Positions 61,509-64,000 of a DNA stretch of 64,000 nucleotides are shown in pieces (position 1 is the first letter of the stretch; each line of letters begins with the position of its first letter). Source of the stretch: Bacteroidota bacterium. Lineage in GTDB: Bacteria > Bacteroidota > Bacteroidia > Chitinophagales > Chitinophagaceae. The notes beneath the pieces were generated by a model. It did no database searches. It was not told the DNA's origin and worked only from the letters and a program-made list of their open reading frames with translations. Both the position numbers and the translations under genes were made by a program. Location of the stretch: contig JAEZEI010000124.1 of the NCBI GenBank assembly GCA_023417815.1, forward strand, positions 36,043 to 100,042, given 5' to 3'.

Positions 61509-63584
61509 TTAAACCGGAAGCACAACATAAAATGCCGCGCCCTCTCCCTCCTTTCCTTCAGCATATATCTTTCCGCCGTGGCGCTCCACGATCTTGCGGC
61601 AGAGGGAAAGGCCCAGGCCGGTGCCTTCGTATTTGTCTTTTGCATTCAGGCGGGTGAAGGTCTGGAAGATGCGTTCGCCATAATCCTGGTTGAAGCCGAT
61701 ACCGTTGTCGTGCACTTTTATTCTTATATATTGCTGCGCGGGATTAAGATCGAGTTGCACTGCTTCCTCCTTCGGAACTGCTTCCCGGTTAATATTGATC
61801 TTCAATGGTTCGCCTGCGCGGGAGAATTTCAGTGAATTGCCAATGAGATTATAGAACAACTGGTAGATCAGTATCGGCGAGCCTTCAATGGCCGGAAGGT
61901 CTTTATATGTTATTGTTGCGCCTTTCTGCTGGATGCCGACCTCAAGATCTTCTTCAATGTTCTGCATGATCTCTTCCAGGTCGATCACTTCGCGTGTCTG
62001 CTCCAGCGCATCCATGGAGGAATATAGGAGCACCCCGTCGATCATGGAATACATCCGCAGCGATGCGCTCTCGATCTTCAACAAATAATTTGCGGCCTTG
62101 TCGGAAAGTTCCTTGCCGAGTTCATCCTTCAGCCTGTGGCAAAAGGTAAGCACCTTCCTTACCGGTTCTTTAAGATCGTGGCTGGCTACGTGTGCGAATT
62201 GCTGCAGGTCTTCATTCGAACGCTCCAGTTCTTTTATTATCTGCTCCAGTTTTTGCTCTGACTCCTTCAAGGCATTTGTACGCGACGCCACTTCCTTCTC
62301 CAGTTTTTCCGAAAAGGTCTTCTGGGTATGGATATCGGTAAGGGCTCCCGTCCACTTTATGATCTTGCCTTCCTTATTTCTAATCGGTTCGCCGGAGGCA
62401 TAATGCCAGCGGTATTCACCCTGCCAGTTCTTCAGGCGCACTTCGTACCGGAATGGGTGGCCTGTCACCGAATCTTTTTGCCAGGCTTCCATAACCCGGC
62501 TCCAGTCGTCGGGATGCACCATGGCTTTCCATGCCTGGGAGATCCCTGCGATGCCGGAATATTCCTCCCACCGGCGTGAGCCGTATTCAATATTCCCTTT
62601 CAGGTCGCGTATCCAAACCATTTGCGGGAGCGCTTCTGCCAGCGTACGGAAACGCACCTCACTGTCGCGCAGCGCCTCTTCTGTTTTCTTTCTTTCGGTG
62701 ATGTTCACCAGGATCACCGGGATGCTGCTGTAATCATTGGTGTAAGGGAAGTCGATCCGCAGCAGCACATTATCATATTCGCCGCGCTTGTTCTGGATCA
62801 CGATCTCCTTCTCCATTCTGCCGCCCCCGGCGGCGATCATCACCAGTTCATCTATGAAGGTGGGAATGGTATCCTTGTTCAGGAACTGTTTCAGTCCCTT
62901 CACCAGGTCTTCCTTTGTGCCGCCCCATAATTCGAGCGCGGCCTCATTCACATCACGGATCTCCACGGTGTCGATGATGGAGAATAATTCTTCCGGGTGC
63001 TGGTCGAAATAAGTGCGTACATCGGTGACGCCTTTATTCAGCAGTTCGGTTATACGTTCTTTTACGCCAGAGAAATCCTCTTCCCATTTTGCGATGGGAG
63101 AATTCTGGAAGAGTTGCCGGTAGCGTTGTTCGCTCTTACGAAGATTTTCTTCAAGCAGCAGTTGATCATTGCGGGCATGCACCTTTTCTGTTACGTCGTG
63201 GCCCACCGCCATAACTCCCGAGGCATCTTTTGAACCGTTCTCGTAAAAAGGTTTGTAAACGAAATCGAAGAACAGTTGTTCTTCCCTGCCGTTGCGCACG
63301 AGAGTTATGGGAAATTCATAAGCATGGAAAGATTTGCCGGTGCGCATCACATCATCGAGCAGTTCACGGTAGCCCTGGCCATTCAGTTCGGGGATGGCTT
63401 CGAACATTGGTTTGCCGATCACGTCGGCTGTGCGGCCCCATACCTCGAGGAGATTTTCGTTGGCGAGTTCGATCACGTAGTCGTAACCCCTTACAATACC
63501 GATGGTGACCGGCGACTGCATGAATATGTCGTACGACCTGTTGAGGCTGCCAATATTATCCGGATCCATATTGCTATTGTGCAT
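61509..63584 (-). CDS. multi-PAS sensor histidine kinase (cytosolic)
   Basis: A 691-residue kinase with no membrane helix. Three PAS domains are seen: about 18-135 (ending GVMAVGHDVTEKV), about 150-300 (ending IPVILVNITERKK) and about 310-435 (VRFRTLAEALPQMVWIRDL to WTGALTDIHTQK). A coiled coil joins them to the kinase core with H469 in HVASHDLKEPVRKVLTF, N box IYQLFYNLIGNSLKFS and GTGLGLSLCRKI. Four kinases in this window use the SH-D/E-L-x-x-P H-box; three read ASHDLxEPxRK. It would signal to the DNA-binding-less regulator downstream or to an unlinked one. Confidence 0.9.
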   Translation of the reverse strand: MHNSNMDPDNIGSLNRSYDIFMQSPVTIGIVRGYDYVIELANENLLEVWGRTADVIGKPMFEAIPELNGQGYRELLDDVMRTGKSFHAYEFPITLVRNGREEQLFFDFVYKPFYENGSKDASGVMAVGHDVTEKVHARNDQLLLEENLRKSEQRYRQLFQNSPIAKWEEDFSGVKERITELLNKGVTDVRTYFDQHPEELFSIIDTVEIRDVNEAALELWGGTKEDLVKGLKQFLNKDTIPTFIDELVMIAAGGGRMEKEIVIQNKRGEYDNVLLRIDFPYTNDYSSIPVILVNITERKKTEEALRDSEVRFRTLAEALPQMVWIRDLKGNIEYGSRRWEEYSGIAGISQAWKAMVHPDDWSRVMEAWQKDSVTGHPFRYEVRLKNWQGEYRWHYASGEPIRNKEGKIIKWTGALTDIHTQKTFSEKLEKEVASRTNALKESEQKLEQIIKELERSNEDLQQFAHVASHDLKEPVRKVLTFCHRLKDELGKELSDKAANYLLKIESASLRMYSMIDGVLLYSSMDALEQTREVIDLEEIMQNIEEDLEVGIQQKGATITYKDLPAIEGSPILIYQLFYNLIGNSLKFSRAGEPLKININREAVPKEEAVQLDLNPAQQYIRIKVHDNGIGFNQDYGERIFQTFTRLNAKDKYEGTGLGLSLCRKIVERHGGKIYAEGKEGEGAAFYVVLPV

Positions 63585-63655
63585 AAGTCAGCTTGTTCTA
63601 AAGGTACATGAATCAACATTATGAAAATGCGGCACCGTAAATGGGAATAAGGTTT

Positions 63656-63663
63656 TACCTTTG
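63656..63663 (+). promoter_or_regulatory. putative -7 box of the tRNA-Pro transcript
   Basis: TACCTTTG matches TAnnTTTG and lies 12 bases before the first CGGGATG of the repeat array, the distance normally seen between a promoter and a tRNA 5' end. The real tRNA begins 186 bases later. Confidence 0.6.
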
Positions 63664-63675
63664 CCCTCCGAATTT

Positions 63676-63849
63676 CGGGATGTAGTCCCGCTGAGCGGGA
63701 CACACGCCTGGTAGTTTTTTCGGGTTCTGGTAGTTTTTTTCGGGGATGTAGTCCCGCTGAGCGGGACACACGTCTGGTAGTTTTTTCGGGGATGTAGTTT
63801 TTTTCGGGATGTAGTCCCGCTGAGCGGGACACACGTCTGGTAGTTTTTT
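63676..63849 (+). repeat. tandem tRNA-Pro-derived partial units in the leader
   Basis: Five adjoining units: 63676-63720 (45 bases), 63721-63740 (truncated), 63741-63786 (46), 63787-63804 (truncated) and 63805-63849 (45). In the full 45-base units, bases 1-10 (CGGGATGTAG) and 26-36 (CACACGTCTGG) match the same positions of the tRNA at 63850. Bases 11-25 replace the D-arm with a segment of equal length that forms the perfect hairpin GTCCCGCTGAGCGGGAC. Every unit ends TAG plus six or seven T. The first copy reads CACACGCCTGG. Confidence 0.9.
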
Positions 63850-63926
63850 CGGGATGTAGCGCAGCCCGGTAGCGCACACGTCTGGGGGGCGTGGGGTCGC
63901 AAGTTCGAATCTTGTCATCCCGACCA
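63850..63926 (+). tRNA. tRNA-Pro (anticodon GGG)
   Basis: Full cloverleaf of 77 bases. Acceptor CGGGATG pairs with CATCCCG and the D stem is GCGC/GCGC. The anticodon stem is CACGT/GCGTG with loop CTGGGGG (anticodon GGG at 34-36). A 5-base variable region follows, then the T stem GCAAG/CTTGT with TTCGAAT loop. The terminal CCA is encoded. Immediately preceded by the T-run of the last partial unit. Confidence 0.95.
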
Positions 63927-63928
63927 AA

Positions 63929-63960
63929 AAGAAAGCCTTTGCGAAAGCAAGGGCTTTCTT
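63929..63960. terminator. hairpin after tRNA-Pro
   Basis: Stem AAGAAAGCC / GGCTTTCTT extended by TTTGC/GCAAG with a GAAA tetraloop. The plus-side tail is A-rich, so as an intrinsic terminator it is better on the minus strand (five T); on the plus strand it may be the 3' processing or end structure of the tRNA transcript. Confidence 0.5.
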
Positions 63961-64000
63961 AAAAGATTCCGGTTATTATATTGGTGAGTCAAGGAATGTG

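Noticed and set aside
63676..63849. CRISPR-like array
   Set aside because: Units are contiguous with no unique spacers, and they align to the adjacent tRNA gene.
63491..63927. Minus-strand open frames of 90-128 residues with repeated TRRVSRSAGLHPE-like words across the array
   Set aside because: They are translations of the tRNA-derived units and the antisense tRNA. Repetition and lack of start/promoter signals argue against protein coding.
63929..63960. Attachment-site core at the tRNA 3' end
   Set aside because: The window ends 74 bases after the tRNA and I see no integrase or duplicated tRNA end; the sequence is a simple hairpin.

Overview
The window looks like chromosomal DNA of a member of the Bacteroidota, most likely a Chitinophagaceae-type organism. 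The signs are a 285-residue primary sigma factor without region 1.1, several promoter -7 boxes of the form TAnnTTTG just upstream of genes, weak Shine-Dalgarno signals, several TTG/GTG starts, and families largely restricted to that phylum (DUF3276, DUF3822, HYC_CC_PP, DUF3857/transglutaminase pairs, a CarboxypepD/TonB-dependent receptor, a T9SS-like C-terminal domain). I see no insertion sequence, prophage or CRISPR array.

Layout. 1-9.6 kb: end of a peptide-type ABC permease locus, a PepSY-like lipoprotein, an MsbA-like exporter, thiolase, pyruvate dehydrogenase E1 beta and a UbiD-type decarboxylase. 7.7-19.7 kb: two DUF3857 transglutaminase-like exported proteins, a TraB/GumN-like protein, DUF721 and recF, pdhA, a TPR membrane protein, ribH, a LutA-like Fe-S protein, an EVE protein coupled to a sirtuin, and a saccharopine dehydrogenase-like enzyme. 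19.9-33.8 kb: housekeeping genes (gyrA, lpxK, a folate cyclo-ligase, rsmD, DUF3822, MATE, folB, trxB, the primary sigma factor, threonine aldolase, pgi, DUF3276). 33.9-40.1 kb: a second ABC exporter, then a GH15 glycosidase and a trehalose-6-phosphate synthase/phosphatase fusion.

40.4-50.3 kb is a signalling block. It holds a 2126-residue cytosolic hybrid kinase with eleven near-identical 92-residue poly-HAMP repeats, GAF, kinase core and three receivers, followed by a receiver-kinase and a CHASE3-PAS kinase. Its repeat architecture is that of fungal group III (Nik1/Os-1) osmosensing kinases, and it sits beside trehalose genes. 50.4-58.5 kb is accessory: a 5'-nucleotidase, a disordered Gly/Asn/Arg/Ser-rich small protein, an orphan T9SS-sorting-domain-like mini-protein, an M23 lipoprotein, and a three-gene heavy-metal operon (HYC_CC_PP protein, HMA-TonB receptor, 19-cysteine four-helix-bundle protein) with a perfect palindrome upstream. 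58-63.6 kb: cytidine deaminase, signal peptidase I, an NtrC-like regulator lacking its DNA-binding domain, and a PAS kinase.

The right end carries the most unusual structure: a tRNA-Pro(GGG) gene separated from its likely promoter by a tandem array of partial tRNA-like units. In each full unit the first 36 bases align without gaps to the tRNA, except that the D-arm is replaced by a perfect hairpin, followed by TAG and a T-run. Convergent genes throughout are packed with zero gap or small overlap, twice sharing a TGATCA that supplies both stop codons.
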